Source: Planctomycetaceae bacterium (GTDB lineage: Bacteria > Planctomycetota > Phycisphaerae > UBA1845 > UTPLA1). From it: DNA of 64,000 nucleotides. Under the pieces are notes generated by a model. It did not search any database and was not told the origin of the DNA. It saw nothing but the letters and a program-made list of their open reading frames with translations. Shown piece after piece: positions 18,055 through 26,114 of this stretch. The position numbers and the translations under genes are program-made. Location: NCBI GenBank assembly GCA_006969385.1, contig CP030884.1, positions 1,054,001-1,118,000 of the forward strand. The letters run 5' to 3'. Position 1 is the first letter of the stretch, and the number at the start of each line of letters is the position of its first letter.

Positions 18055-19163
18055 CGAGCTGTCGCTAGGTGCCCCTTCAAGCACAGGCGTTTTGTTGACT
18101 GCAACCCAAGTGCAGTCGATCTCATTCGCATTGTGCATACGGAAGGGTGCCCCTGCCCTTCCAAGGCTGGGGGACTACTACGACGCACACGCCCTTCTGC
18201 CCTCAAACACCGACTCCTCCACCCGTCGCTTCGCTTTCTCCGCCCATCGCCCAACAGCGCTTCGCGAAACGCGTCCAGGTCGCGCTCCGTCTGATTGCTG
18301 TTGGCCAGCGCTTCCAATGCATCGGTAAACGTCGGGTCGCCGGCGCGTTCGGCGGAACGTTTGAGTTCGGCCAATACGCCGTTGGTGCTTAAATCCTCCG
18401 GCAAATCCCAAACCGTATAGCGCAACGTTGGCAACAGATCGTTCACGTCGACGCGCGTGCGGATGATCTTTTCAGCCAGCACCACGGCCTCTTCGCGCTG
18501 GTTGGTTGCAACCAGCGCTTCGAAAAACGCAAACGAATCGTGAAACTCGCTGGCGCAGTCGCCCTTGAAACTCAGCTCGCACCAGTTGATGGGTCGCTCG
18601 CCGATTTCGGGTCGATTGTATTTCGCGATCAGCTTATCGTAACCATCCTGTACGTTGCCGGCCATGCGCAAGACGGCCTGATACTGTCGAGATTCGAGCA
18701 AGTCTTCCTTCACAATCTTAAAGAGCCGCAGCCGTGCCTCCTGCACCGTCGGATCGGACGGAGATAGCCGACAAAGCAAATCGATATAGCGCGCTTCATC
18801 ACCCAACACGCGCAGTTGTATAACATAATCTTCAATCAACCACATGCGCGTGTCACCACGCAGGATGGCGGCTTCATCGGCGCGGCGACTGCGCTTATAG
18901 ATATCGGTGTAAATCAAATCATGACGGCGCGTGCGCTCGTGCCACGTGCGGTAGGTATTCGTCGGCTCCGGCGCGTGAATGGCGTTATCGTTGGCGGACC
19001 GCGCGCTGTCGACTGTCATCGCGACATCTGCATTCGCGCGCGAGCTATTGTCGCGTTGCGTTGCGGGTGATTGAGCGACGGTATAGGTACCGCAAACGAA
19101 GCTAATGACGATCAATACTCGCCACGGGTCGCGTCTTCCATTGATCTTGATTGCAACAGGCAC
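18051..19163 (-). CDS. Exported protein of unknown function whose end runs through a hairpin repeat
   Basis: 370 residues from GTG 19163, chosen for GGAGAGG just upstream; a frame to 19193 also exists. Residues of about 12-30 are a hydrophobic signal or anchor. The body is helical and charged with no recognised domain. The last 45 residues (from about SSPPALEGQGHPS) are read from the GTGCCCC hairpin at 18145-18175 and beyond, so the original stop was probably lost. It overlaps the 3' end of the convergent speE by four bases. Confidence 0.6.
   Translation of the reverse strand: MPVAIKINGRRDPWRVLIVISFVCGTYTVAQSPATQRDNSSRANADVAMTVDSARSANDNAIHAPEPTNTYRTWHERTRRHDLIYTDIYKRSRRADEAAILRGDTRMWLIEDYVIQLRVLGDEARYIDLLCRLSPSDPTVQEARLRLFKIVKEDLLESRQYQAVLRMAGNVQDGYDKLIAKYNRPEIGERPINWCELSFKGDCASEFHDSFAFFEALVATNQREEAVVLAEKIIRTRVDVNDLLPTLRYTVWDLPEDLSTNGVLAELKRSAERAGDPTFTDALEALANSNQTERDLDAFREALLGDGRRKRSDGWRSRCLRAEGRVRRSSPPALEGQGHPSVCTMRMRSTALGLQSTKRLCLKGHLATAR
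18145..18175 (+). repeat. GTGCCCC-type hairpin repeat inside a coding frame
   Basis: GGGTGCCCCTGCCCTTCC then AAGGCTGGGGGAC. It sits inside the 3' end of the minus-strand frame at 18051-19163. Confidence 0.7.
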
Positions 19164-19313
19164 GTATTCCTCTCCAATCGCTAATAGCCTCACGACCGCT
19201 TAGGCGCGCAGCGATAATCAAGCGCACAGCCAAGGCGTTGCCTTTATTTTACGATAGCGGTGAAGCGGATTTCCAGTGCAAAATGGACGGTGGTTGGTGC
19301 CGTTGCAACGGCG

Positions 19314-20873
19314 TTACCAAACAAAATCGCGTCGTTCGGCTTCGTCGGTCAGCGCTCGCCGCAGGCGCTCGGCCTCGTCGCGCGGCAGATACGGAATCGT
19401 GACTGCAAACTGCCCCATGCCCGAATTGGCCGTATCGATCCGCAAGGACGCATGGCCGTTGCGGCGGTCAAATGGGGATTCGCCAATCGTGACGGTCTGG
19501 ATTTTGTTATAACGAATAACGCGCGTTTTCTTGGCCAACAAGCCGTGGCGAAACCAGAGCACATTCGCGGTGAGCGCATAACCGTGAGCGCGCACCACCC
19601 AACGCGCGATCAACCAACTCAACCCCAACGCCGGCGGCAACGCCAGCCACCACCAATGCGACAGGGCGAAGGCCAAGGGCGTGACGAACGCGAGATCGAG
19701 CAACACCAATTGTTTCATCATACGGCGCGCCCCGCGCGGGCTGATCGATTGCCAGTCGGTCGGTTCGTTCTCCAATTCGGGCTGCACGTCGTGCAATAGT
19801 TCGGGCACATCGCCACGTCGAAACACCGGCATCAGCCAATCGCGACTGGTGCCCTGATTTTCGTCGCTCAGCGCGCCGGCAGTGCGGGCGCGCAGCGTTA
19901 CGCGTTTGAATAAGCGGCTCGTCGGTGACGATTCGATATCGATCAATTGAATCCGATGCTTGGGGAGCGTGAGCGCATGTTGCGTCAGCAAACCGAAGCG
20001 CGTGCGCAATTCCCCGCCGTGTTGCAGCAAAGAAAAATCGTAAAGCGTTAGGATCGACCAAAAGACCGACAGCACGCGCACGATCAACACGACCGCGATA
20101 AGACCGACGACGCTTGCGATAATTTTGCCGCGCGCATCAAAATTCGATACGCCAAACGCGCGATCGGCCCACGCTTCAAACAAATCCGCATCGGGCCACA
20201 AATCGAATTGGAACGCCAAACCGACCAACGCCGCCACCGCCAACCAACCGCGATTGGTGATCAACCCGAACAAGGCCAGCTCTTTGATGCTAGCGTGTGC
20301 CAGCCGTTCTTCGGCGGCCTCTTGCGGCGCCGACTCGGTGATTCCTGCGGCGTCGGTTAGTCGATCCGTTTCATCGGCCGGTGGAGCATCGAGCGCGACG
20401 GCTTGGTCCGTCAGCGCCGCCTTGCGCCGCGCGACCTGATCGCGCACCGCCTCCGCATCTTTCAGCCGCAACACGCTGAGCGTTGCTTCGGGCTCTTTGC
20501 CGCTGGCCGTCTGCACCAACATATCGCAGACGCCGAACAAGCGATGGAAGAGATTGCGTTTGTAATCGAGGTTTTGAATACGACCGTAGGGAATGATGCG
20601 CTCGCTGCGGAAGATCAGCCCCTTACGCACGATCATTTCGCGCTCGGCGAGGCGAAAGCGAAACGTGATATAGCGAAACAGCGCCAACAGAAACGCCGGA
20701 ATCGCCAACAGCATCAACCAGACTTCAAAGTTTTCGCCCCCGCGCACCAGCACGATAATTCCGGGCAACAAAAACGCACGCAGCGTGCGCGCCAAAGCGA
20801 ACAGCAGTGAGGATGGATGCAGCCTTAGAAACGCTTCATCATCGCCCATCGGCAATGGTTCAAACGGATTCAT
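19314..20873 (-). CDS. YdbT-like membrane protein with bacterial PH (bPH2) domains
   Basis: 519 residues from ATG 20873. Hydrophobic pairs near 27-67 and again near 205-225, 245-275 and 400-430 alternate with bPH2 (DUF304) units: the first carries REMIVRKGLIFRSERIIPYG-type strands with RIQNLDYKRN, the last RHGLLAKKTRVIRYNKIQTV. In Bacillus the YdbS/YdbT pair helps resist antimicrobial peptides; that role here is inference. It overlaps the upstream YdbS-like gene by 14 bases, so the two are translationally coupled. Confidence 0.85.
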   Translation of the reverse strand: MNPFEPLPMGDDEAFLRLHPSSLLFALARTLRAFLLPGIIVLVRGGENFEVWLMLLAIPAFLLALFRYITFRFRLAEREMIVRKGLIFRSERIIPYGRIQNLDYKRNLFHRLFGVCDMLVQTASGKEPEATLSVLRLKDAEAVRDQVARRKAALTDQAVALDAPPADETDRLTDAAGITESAPQEAAEERLAHASIKELALFGLITNRGWLAVAALVGLAFQFDLWPDADLFEAWADRAFGVSNFDARGKIIASVVGLIAVVLIVRVLSVFWSILTLYDFSLLQHGGELRTRFGLLTQHALTLPKHRIQLIDIESSPTSRLFKRVTLRARTAGALSDENQGTSRDWLMPVFRRGDVPELLHDVQPELENEPTDWQSISPRGARRMMKQLVLLDLAFVTPLAFALSHWWWLALPPALGLSWLIARWVVRAHGYALTANVLWFRHGLLAKKTRVIRYNKIQTVTIGESPFDRRNGHASLRIDTANSGMGQFAVTIPYLPRDEAERLRRALTDEAERRDFVW

Positions 20874-21936
20874 CGTCGTCCGCCCCCGTCAACCGATCGC
20901 GTAAGGCCAGCGCCGTTTCATGCGCTAAGCCTTCGAGTTCGACCGTCGCGCTCATGGTGCCGGCGGTATGTACGACGAGCTTGCCCAGACCATAGCGCCG
21001 TTCGAGCGGACCCTGCGTGACATCGGTATGTTGCACCCGCGAATGCGGCACGTCGATGATGACGCGCCACCAAACGCCTTTGCGAATTTGCAGACCATGG
21101 TCGGTAATACGATAGGAACGATGCCGATAAACGACCGGCGGCCAAACGATGCCAAGGATACCCATCAGGGCGACAAACCCGGCGGTCGCGCCGACGGCAT
21201 AAATGCTGAGTATGGGTTTGGGATCGGCATTGAAGAAGAATGCCGCTAAGGCATGGGCGAGCCAACCGAAAAATAGAATGCCAACGAAGATCGCCCAGCT
21301 TACGCGCTCGGCGGTGATAAAGCGCGGGTCGAGAGACGAATGTCCAATCGCAGTCGGCGCGACTTCGCGGGCGGAAGCAACCTGCTTGGGATCGTTCTGA
21401 CGGTCGCCCAGACCACTGGGAACATCTTTGTAGTAGTCCGCGAGCAACGCGCTCACATCCTTTTCGTCCTCGACGAATATCAGCAATTCCGCGAGACTGT
21501 AATCATTCGCTATGACCGCTGCCAAGGCGAAGATAGCGCGACGATGAAGGAGTGATCGAATGTTTGGTAAATGCGAAAGGCTGAGTCGGTGTAAAGTGTG
21601 CAACGAAGCGTGATACGCTTCATTTAAAAAGTCCGATAGCGGCGGATTGTTGTCATCTTGGCGAGCCAATTCGACTAACACGGCGAGCAGCACTGCATCC
21701 TCGAATGGACAATCATGATCTTCACAAATCCTGACCAGCCATGGGACAACCGCGTAGCTCGCGCTACCTACCGTTCCCTGATGGTAAAGTTCCGGAACTA
21801 ACTGACTCCAAACGGAAGCATCTTCCGGGTTGTCCATAAGCTGACGTATGAAACCGGTCGGATTAAAGGGTACACGATAACCGCTAACAAGCGCGTTCCA
21901 TCTATCATCATCAAAAGCGAGTGGAGCGTAATTCAA
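20860..21936 (-). CDS. Fusion of an immunity-like N-terminal domain to a YdbS-like bPH2 membrane protein
   Basis: 358 residues from TTG 21936, which has GAGGA eight bases upstream and overlaps the TGA of the preceding gene. The C-terminal half is a normal YdbS: it starts at about LDPRFITAERVSWAIF, has two membrane segments (about 205-260) and a bPH2 unit (YRITDHGLQIRKGVWWRVII, HSRVQHTDVTQGPLERRYGL). The first 165 residues are different: RWNALVSGYRVPFNP and ELYHQGTVGSASYAVVPWLV resemble soluble helical-repeat proteins found as immunity-like or orphan genes. The region also looks less GC-rich than its surroundings. An insertion that captured the ydbS start is possible. Confidence 0.7.
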   Translation of the reverse strand: MNYAPLAFDDDRWNALVSGYRVPFNPTGFIRQLMDNPEDASVWSQLVPELYHQGTVGSASYAVVPWLVRICEDHDCPFEDAVLLAVLVELARQDDNNPPLSDFLNEAYHASLHTLHRLSLSHLPNIRSLLHRRAIFALAAVIANDYSLAELLIFVEDEKDVSALLADYYKDVPSGLGDRQNDPKQVASAREVAPTAIGHSSLDPRFITAERVSWAIFVGILFFGWLAHALAAFFFNADPKPILSIYAVGATAGFVALMGILGIVWPPVVYRHRSYRITDHGLQIRKGVWWRVIIDVPHSRVQHTDVTQGPLERRYGLGKLVVHTAGTMSATVELEGLAHETALALRDRLTGADDDESV

Positions 21937-23324
21937 GGCATCATTCCTCGATTGTCATACGGGATATTTGCGTCATCAGAAGCTGTATCATTCTGCGTAT
22001 CGATTTGTCCCCCCGCAACGTCTTTATCGAACGATATGTTGTTGGATTGGTCTTTCTGCTCTGCCTCATAATTCAGGGGCCGTGTAGTATCACGCCCCTG
22101 CTCAATTAATTGAACGACTTCCCGATCCGGATCGAACGCGCTGCGGCGATAACTCACGCGCCAAGCGATCTCGCGTTCGTCCACAAGGTCCGTCCCATGC
22201 AGGAGATGACAACCGCCGCTTAGAAACTGCTCGCACAGCGCATCGCGCGTCAGCGATGCTTCCTCTATCGTCGCCGCTCCGCGCAAGATCAACTGCAAAT
22301 CGGGCAGGCCGAAGGTCGTTAGGCCCAGCGTATCGAGCAAGTCAAACCCGCCGTTGGCCTCGTCCAGCTTGAACGACCGATTGACGACGCAAAGGTCCGC
22401 CGCTGTTGACGGGCTGCCGTCGAGCTTATTCAAAAGGCCTCGCAGTTGCCCCGCGGCCACCACTGTCGCCGACTCGGTCAACAGCATCGCAACCACCGGC
22501 GCAAACTCATTCAGCGCCACATGCGCCGCCGTGAGATAGCGCGCGACCCACGCGCGCGGCGTTTGATGATCGAAAGCAACATCCACGGCAAAGAAAGCCG
22601 CATGCGACTTGCACGCGTCGCGCAGGTTGCTGCCGATCGACTCGCGCGCCAACGCACGCGCCATCACCGTGCGGTCGAAGGGCACTTCGGAAACGTCCAC
22701 CCCGAAGCGCACACCTTCATAGGCAATATAGGTAGGCACCGACGCGTCGTCGGATCGCACGATCTGCGCCGCGCGTAAGCCCGCGCGTTTGAGCGATGCG
22801 AGAAACACATCGGGCGTGAGATGATAAGGTTGTGCCAACAGGGCGATCGTCCGCACGCAGACGGCGCCTTGCCCGAGGCCGATCATCGACGCTTCCAACG
22901 ATTCGGCTTTTGCGGTATTCGCGCTCGACGGCCCCGCCGAAATCGGTGAATCGATCGCTTCGCGTGCGCGGTCGTCGTCTTCGCCACTCTCGTCGTCACC
23001 GAACTCGGATTCATCGACGGGTTCGCCGAACGCGACGGGTTCACCGTTCGCGTCGAACGCTTCAACAACGGCACGAGCGCCGCCCGTTGATTCAACAACG
23101 CTATCGCGACCGACCATCCACGCAAGCACTTCCAACGTAATCGCCGCCGCCAGCGCGACGCGGCCCATGGTATCCTGATGCCCCATACCCCACGCCGCCA
23201 TCACCAACACCAGCGACGTCAGGTCGATAAACACGAGCGACCGACGGCCCGCCCACGATTTGAGCATGCCGAACAGCACGGCCACCAGCGTCAGTGCGCC
23301 CAGAATGACAAATACCCAGAGCAT
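21933..23324 (-). CDS. Membrane-anchored protein with a DUF4261-like region
   Basis: 463 residues from ATG 23324. Two or three membrane segments occupy residues 1-65. A Glu/Asp-rich linker follows (about 90-125), then a soluble domain of about 250 residues with FDRTVMARALARESIGSNLR and WVARYLTAAHVALNEFAPVV. DUF4261 is my best guess at its family. The last 50 residues are polar and low-complexity and end at TGA overlapping the start of the next gene. GGAGGG lies upstream of the start. The three coupled genes 23324-19314 form one operon. Function unknown. Confidence 0.55.
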   Translation of the reverse strand: MLWVFVILGALTLVAVLFGMLKSWAGRRSLVFIDLTSLVLVMAAWGMGHQDTMGRVALAAAITLEVLAWMVGRDSVVESTGGARAVVEAFDANGEPVAFGEPVDESEFGDDESGEDDDRAREAIDSPISAGPSSANTAKAESLEASMIGLGQGAVCVRTIALLAQPYHLTPDVFLASLKRAGLRAAQIVRSDDASVPTYIAYEGVRFGVDVSEVPFDRTVMARALARESIGSNLRDACKSHAAFFAVDVAFDHQTPRAWVARYLTAAHVALNEFAPVVAMLLTESATVVAAGQLRGLLNKLDGSPSTAADLCVVNRSFKLDEANGGFDLLDTLGLTTFGLPDLQLILRGAATIEEASLTRDALCEQFLSGGCHLLHGTDLVDEREIAWRVSYRRSAFDPDREVVQLIEQGRDTTRPLNYEAEQKDQSNNISFDKDVAGGQIDTQNDTASDDANIPYDNRGMMP

Positions 23325-23364
23325 GTCGCGACGGGGTCTCCCTCCGTTGGGTTCAACGGATCGG

Positions 23365-23772
23365 TCAGTCGCCGATTTCGATAAATATTTCTTCGGGAAT
23401 GGGCTGCAGCTTTCCTTGCCGATCGACGCAGGCAATGGTGGAGCGCGCCTCGCACAACTCGACATTACCACGGCGCAACACATAGGCGTGATCGATGCGC
23501 GCCCTCGTCATGCGTTCGATGCGCGTGGTCAGCATGAGTTCGTCATCAAAGCGACCCGGCGATTTGAAGCGGCACTCGATTTTGACGACGGCCATAAAGC
23601 AGCCCTGCTCCTCAAGATCGCGATAACTAAAGCCGGCCTGTCGCAATAACTCGATGCGGCCCATCTCAAAATATTCGAAGAACTTGGAATGATGCAGATA
23701 GCCCATCGGGTCGCTTTCGGGATAGCGCACCCGGATCGGCAAATCACATTGAAGCGGCGGCAATTCGGACAT
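23365..23772 (-). CDS. Acyl-CoA thioesterase, hot-dog fold (YbgC / 4HBT type)
   Basis: Cleaves acyl-CoA thioesters; the acyl group is not known. 135 residues from ATG 23772, where the similarity begins; the frame extends to 23913. The signature RVRYPESDPMGYLHHSKFFE contains the catalytic Asp21 and the helix that follows. GCFMAVVKIECRFKSPGRFD and TRARIDHAYV are further family strands. It lies 40 bases before the membrane-protein operon on the same strand and may share its promoter. Confidence 0.9.
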   Translation of the reverse strand: MSELPPLQCDLPIRVRYPESDPMGYLHHSKFFEYFEMGRIELLRQAGFSYRDLEEQGCFMAVVKIECRFKSPGRFDDELMLTTRIERMTRARIDHAYVLRRGNVELCEARSTIACVDRQGKLQPIPEEIFIEIGD

Positions 23773-24272
23773 GGCCGCAGATTGTCGAAACCGGCGGCAT
23801 AAATGCAAGCCCGCCGCGTTATTTTGCGGTTTGGGGCTTGTGGTAGCCGTTGATACGTTCATCAACGCGCGGGGGCGTGCCTTTCGACGCACCAGATTGC
23901 GCCTTCCGTGCAAGGGGACGACCTAGCTACGCGATTGAACGTACCATCCATCATCGATGTTGGCGAAGCCAACAGCGCTGTGGCACCGGTTTGCAACCGG
24001 TGTTCTCTCAAACGAAATGTGAGTGTTCGAGGGTACTTCGTTGGTCACGAATGTCGTCGCGCCACCTGGCGCGGGTGCCCCACCCCTTAGCGAAGCGAGG
24101 GGTGGGGGACAATTTGCCTGCCCGTTACAGGAAAAACGTCGAATCAGGATTACTTGCCGCGACAAACACATGCGTGCACAGCACGCGGCTCTGCCTGATT
24201 GTCTAGGCCGAGCGTGCCGGGTGCCCCATCCTTCGCGCCAGCGAAGGGTGGGGAATACTGGAGCGAATCCGC
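23773..24272. repeat. Gap with four hairpin repeats of three families
   Basis: In order: a CACCGGTT-TGC-AACCGGTG copy at 23975-24003; a GTGCCCC hairpin at 24073-24110 (GGGTGCCCCACCCC, then AGGGGTGGGGGAC); an ACA-loop hairpin at 24170-24193 (ATGCGTGCACAGCACGCGGC then TCTG); and a GTGCCCC hairpin at 24219-24255. The order GTGCCCC then ACA-loop recurs at 28647-28768. No gene seen. Confidence 0.75.
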
Positions 24273-25196
24273 CTACTCACCCAACGCCGCACGCAGTCTC
24301 CCATCCACCGCCGCCAGCCGTTTCTCCGCCTCCGCGCGCGAGACATCCAAGCGCCCCATCACGATGGCCGTCTTGGCTTTGCCGCGGGCGGCGCGCAACA
24401 ACGCACCCGCCGCCTCGCGGTCGCGACCCGTCAACTGTTGCACCACGCGCGTTGCACGGTCCACCAGCTTGCGACAGGCATAACTATTCAGATCGACCAT
24501 CAAATTGCCGTGCGTCTTACCGATCTGCACCATCGCCAGTGTCGTGATCATGTTGAGCGTCAACTTGGTCGCCGTGCCCGCCTTGAGGCGGGTAGAGCCG
24601 GTCAGCACTTCCGGGCCGGTCAACACGCGAATATCGACATCGACATCGGCGGGCACTTGCCGCTTGGGCACGCAGGCGAAGAAGATCGTACCTGCCCCGC
24701 GCTTGCGCGCTTCGCCCAACGCCGCATGCACATAGGGCGTGGTGCCGCCGCTGGCGATGCCCATGACGACGTCATGCTTGTTGAGTTTCATCTCGCGCAA
24801 GATTGCGACGACGGCGCTGCCCTCGTCTTCGGCACCTTCGATACTACGCCATAACGCCTTGCGACCGCCGGCGATGATGCCCTGCACCATCTTCGGATCG
24901 GAGCGAAACGTGGGCGGACATTCCGAAGCATCGAGCACGCCCAATCGACCGCTGGTGCCGGCACCGACGTAAATCAGTCGCCCACCCGCGCGCCATGCAT
25001 CGGCCACCAGCTTGATCGCTTGCACAATCGCGGGCTTGGCCCTGGCCACCGCCTGCGGCACCGTCTGGTCTTCGCCGTTCATCACGTCGAAGGCGGCACT
25101 GACGCTCAGCGCGTCGAGGTCGGCGGACTTGGTATTGATCGTTTCGGTCAGCAGGTGACCGCGGGATTCGGAGGGTTGTTTGGTTCGCGTTGCCAT
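24273..25196 (-). CDS. murQ: N-acetylmuramic acid 6-phosphate etherase
   Basis: Splits the D-lactyl ether of MurNAc-6-phosphate to give GlcNAc-6-phosphate and lactate in cell-wall recycling. 307 residues from ATG 25196. A SIS-type sugar-phosphate domain with GAGTSGRLGVLDASECPPTF, carrying the catalytic Glu in ASECPPT, and then GIASGGTTPYV and LTGSTRLKAGTATKLTLNM. It is the last of three genes with anmK upstream. The usual length fits. A GTGCCCC hairpin sits just beyond its stop. Confidence 0.95.
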   Translation of the reverse strand: MATRTKQPSESRGHLLTETINTKSADLDALSVSAAFDVMNGEDQTVPQAVARAKPAIVQAIKLVADAWRAGGRLIYVGAGTSGRLGVLDASECPPTFRSDPKMVQGIIAGGRKALWRSIEGAEDEGSAVVAILREMKLNKHDVVMGIASGGTTPYVHAALGEARKRGAGTIFFACVPKRQVPADVDVDIRVLTGPEVLTGSTRLKAGTATKLTLNMITTLAMVQIGKTHGNLMVDLNSYACRKLVDRATRVVQQLTGRDREAAGALLRAARGKAKTAIVMGRLDVSRAEAEKRLAAVDGRLRAALGE

Positions 25197-25205
25197 GAGG
25201 TGGGA

Positions 25206-26114
25206 TCATAAGGCGGGATCGGCGATTTGTGTCGGCGCAGGCCAAGCGGCGGTCAGAATTTCGGACGCCTCCGACCGGGCGGCTTGCAGTTTCTTCGACA
25301 GGTGATTCGGCAGGACCAAAATGAGAAAGCCGATCAGGATGATGAGCGCCCAACCGCCAATGAATAGGCTTAAGAATAGCGGGGCCGGTCGGACCGACGT
25401 TAACGCAGACCGCAGCGCCGGAATGGTCATCAACCATCCCAACCCGAAAAGGCCCACATAGATTACGCAACGTCGGCGGGTTCTATGATCGCTCAACATC
25501 TGTGCGATCTCGCCACAAAAAAGGGCAAATGAGATTACCGTGACCATCATAAACACTGCGCCGATACTGAAAACGATGAGGTTCAGTGTTATATCCCTAC
25601 TTAACGGAATGTTAAACAGTGCCATCACCGCCCCCGCCAATCCAACCGCTGAAACGCGAGCGATCAATTGAGACCGACGCAGGCGCTTCGACGCCAAATC
25701 GGTCTTCAGCGGTTTCGTAAACAGCCAGATACCGATCAAACTAACCAGACCGATGCACGTGGCGGCGAACATGAGAACGGTGCGCGGTTCAACAAAAATG
25801 GACGAAAATTTGAGCAGCGCGTTTCCCAATACGAAAACAAATAACACCGACGGGATTCCGTAACTCAGGACGGCGGCCCCTGCCGAGATCGACTTCAACC
25901 AGCGCGGATTGAGCAAGACCAACATGCGTTTGGCAATCGTCGTTTCAATCGACGCCGCACACTCCGGGCACTTGCCGCTCCGCGATTGCATCCGCAGGTT
26001 GTAATGACAGGCGTGACAGGTGAGATCCTGATCGATCGATACGCCGTCGTCGGCGAGCTGGATACTTAGGTTGGTTTGATGGTCTGATGCATCAGGTTGC
26101 AATCGGTCTGTCAT
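25206..26114 (-). CDS. Zinc-ribbon membrane protein of unknown function between anmK and murQ
   Basis: 302 residues from ATG 26114, overlapping the anmK stop by four bases (ATGA), and nine bases from murQ, so it is coupled into the recycling operon. Residues 33-55 form a zinc ribbon (CHACHYNLRM...CPEC), facing the cytoplasm if the first membrane segment exports. About six membrane segments follow from residue 75 to 275. Not similar to any transporter I know. A link to amino-sugar uptake would fit the neighbours but is only an inference. Confidence 0.65.
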   Translation of the reverse strand: MTDRLQPDASDHQTNLSIQLADDGVSIDQDLTCHACHYNLRMQSRSGKCPECAASIETTIAKRMLVLLNPRWLKSISAGAAVLSYGIPSVLFVFVLGNALLKFSSIFVEPRTVLMFAATCIGLVSLIGIWLFTKPLKTDLASKRLRRSQLIARVSAVGLAGAVMALFNIPLSRDITLNLIVFSIGAVFMMVTVISFALFCGEIAQMLSDHRTRRRCVIYVGLFGLGWLMTIPALRSALTSVRPAPLFLSLFIGGWALIILIGFLILVLPNHLSKKLQAARSEASEILTAAWPAPTQIADPAL

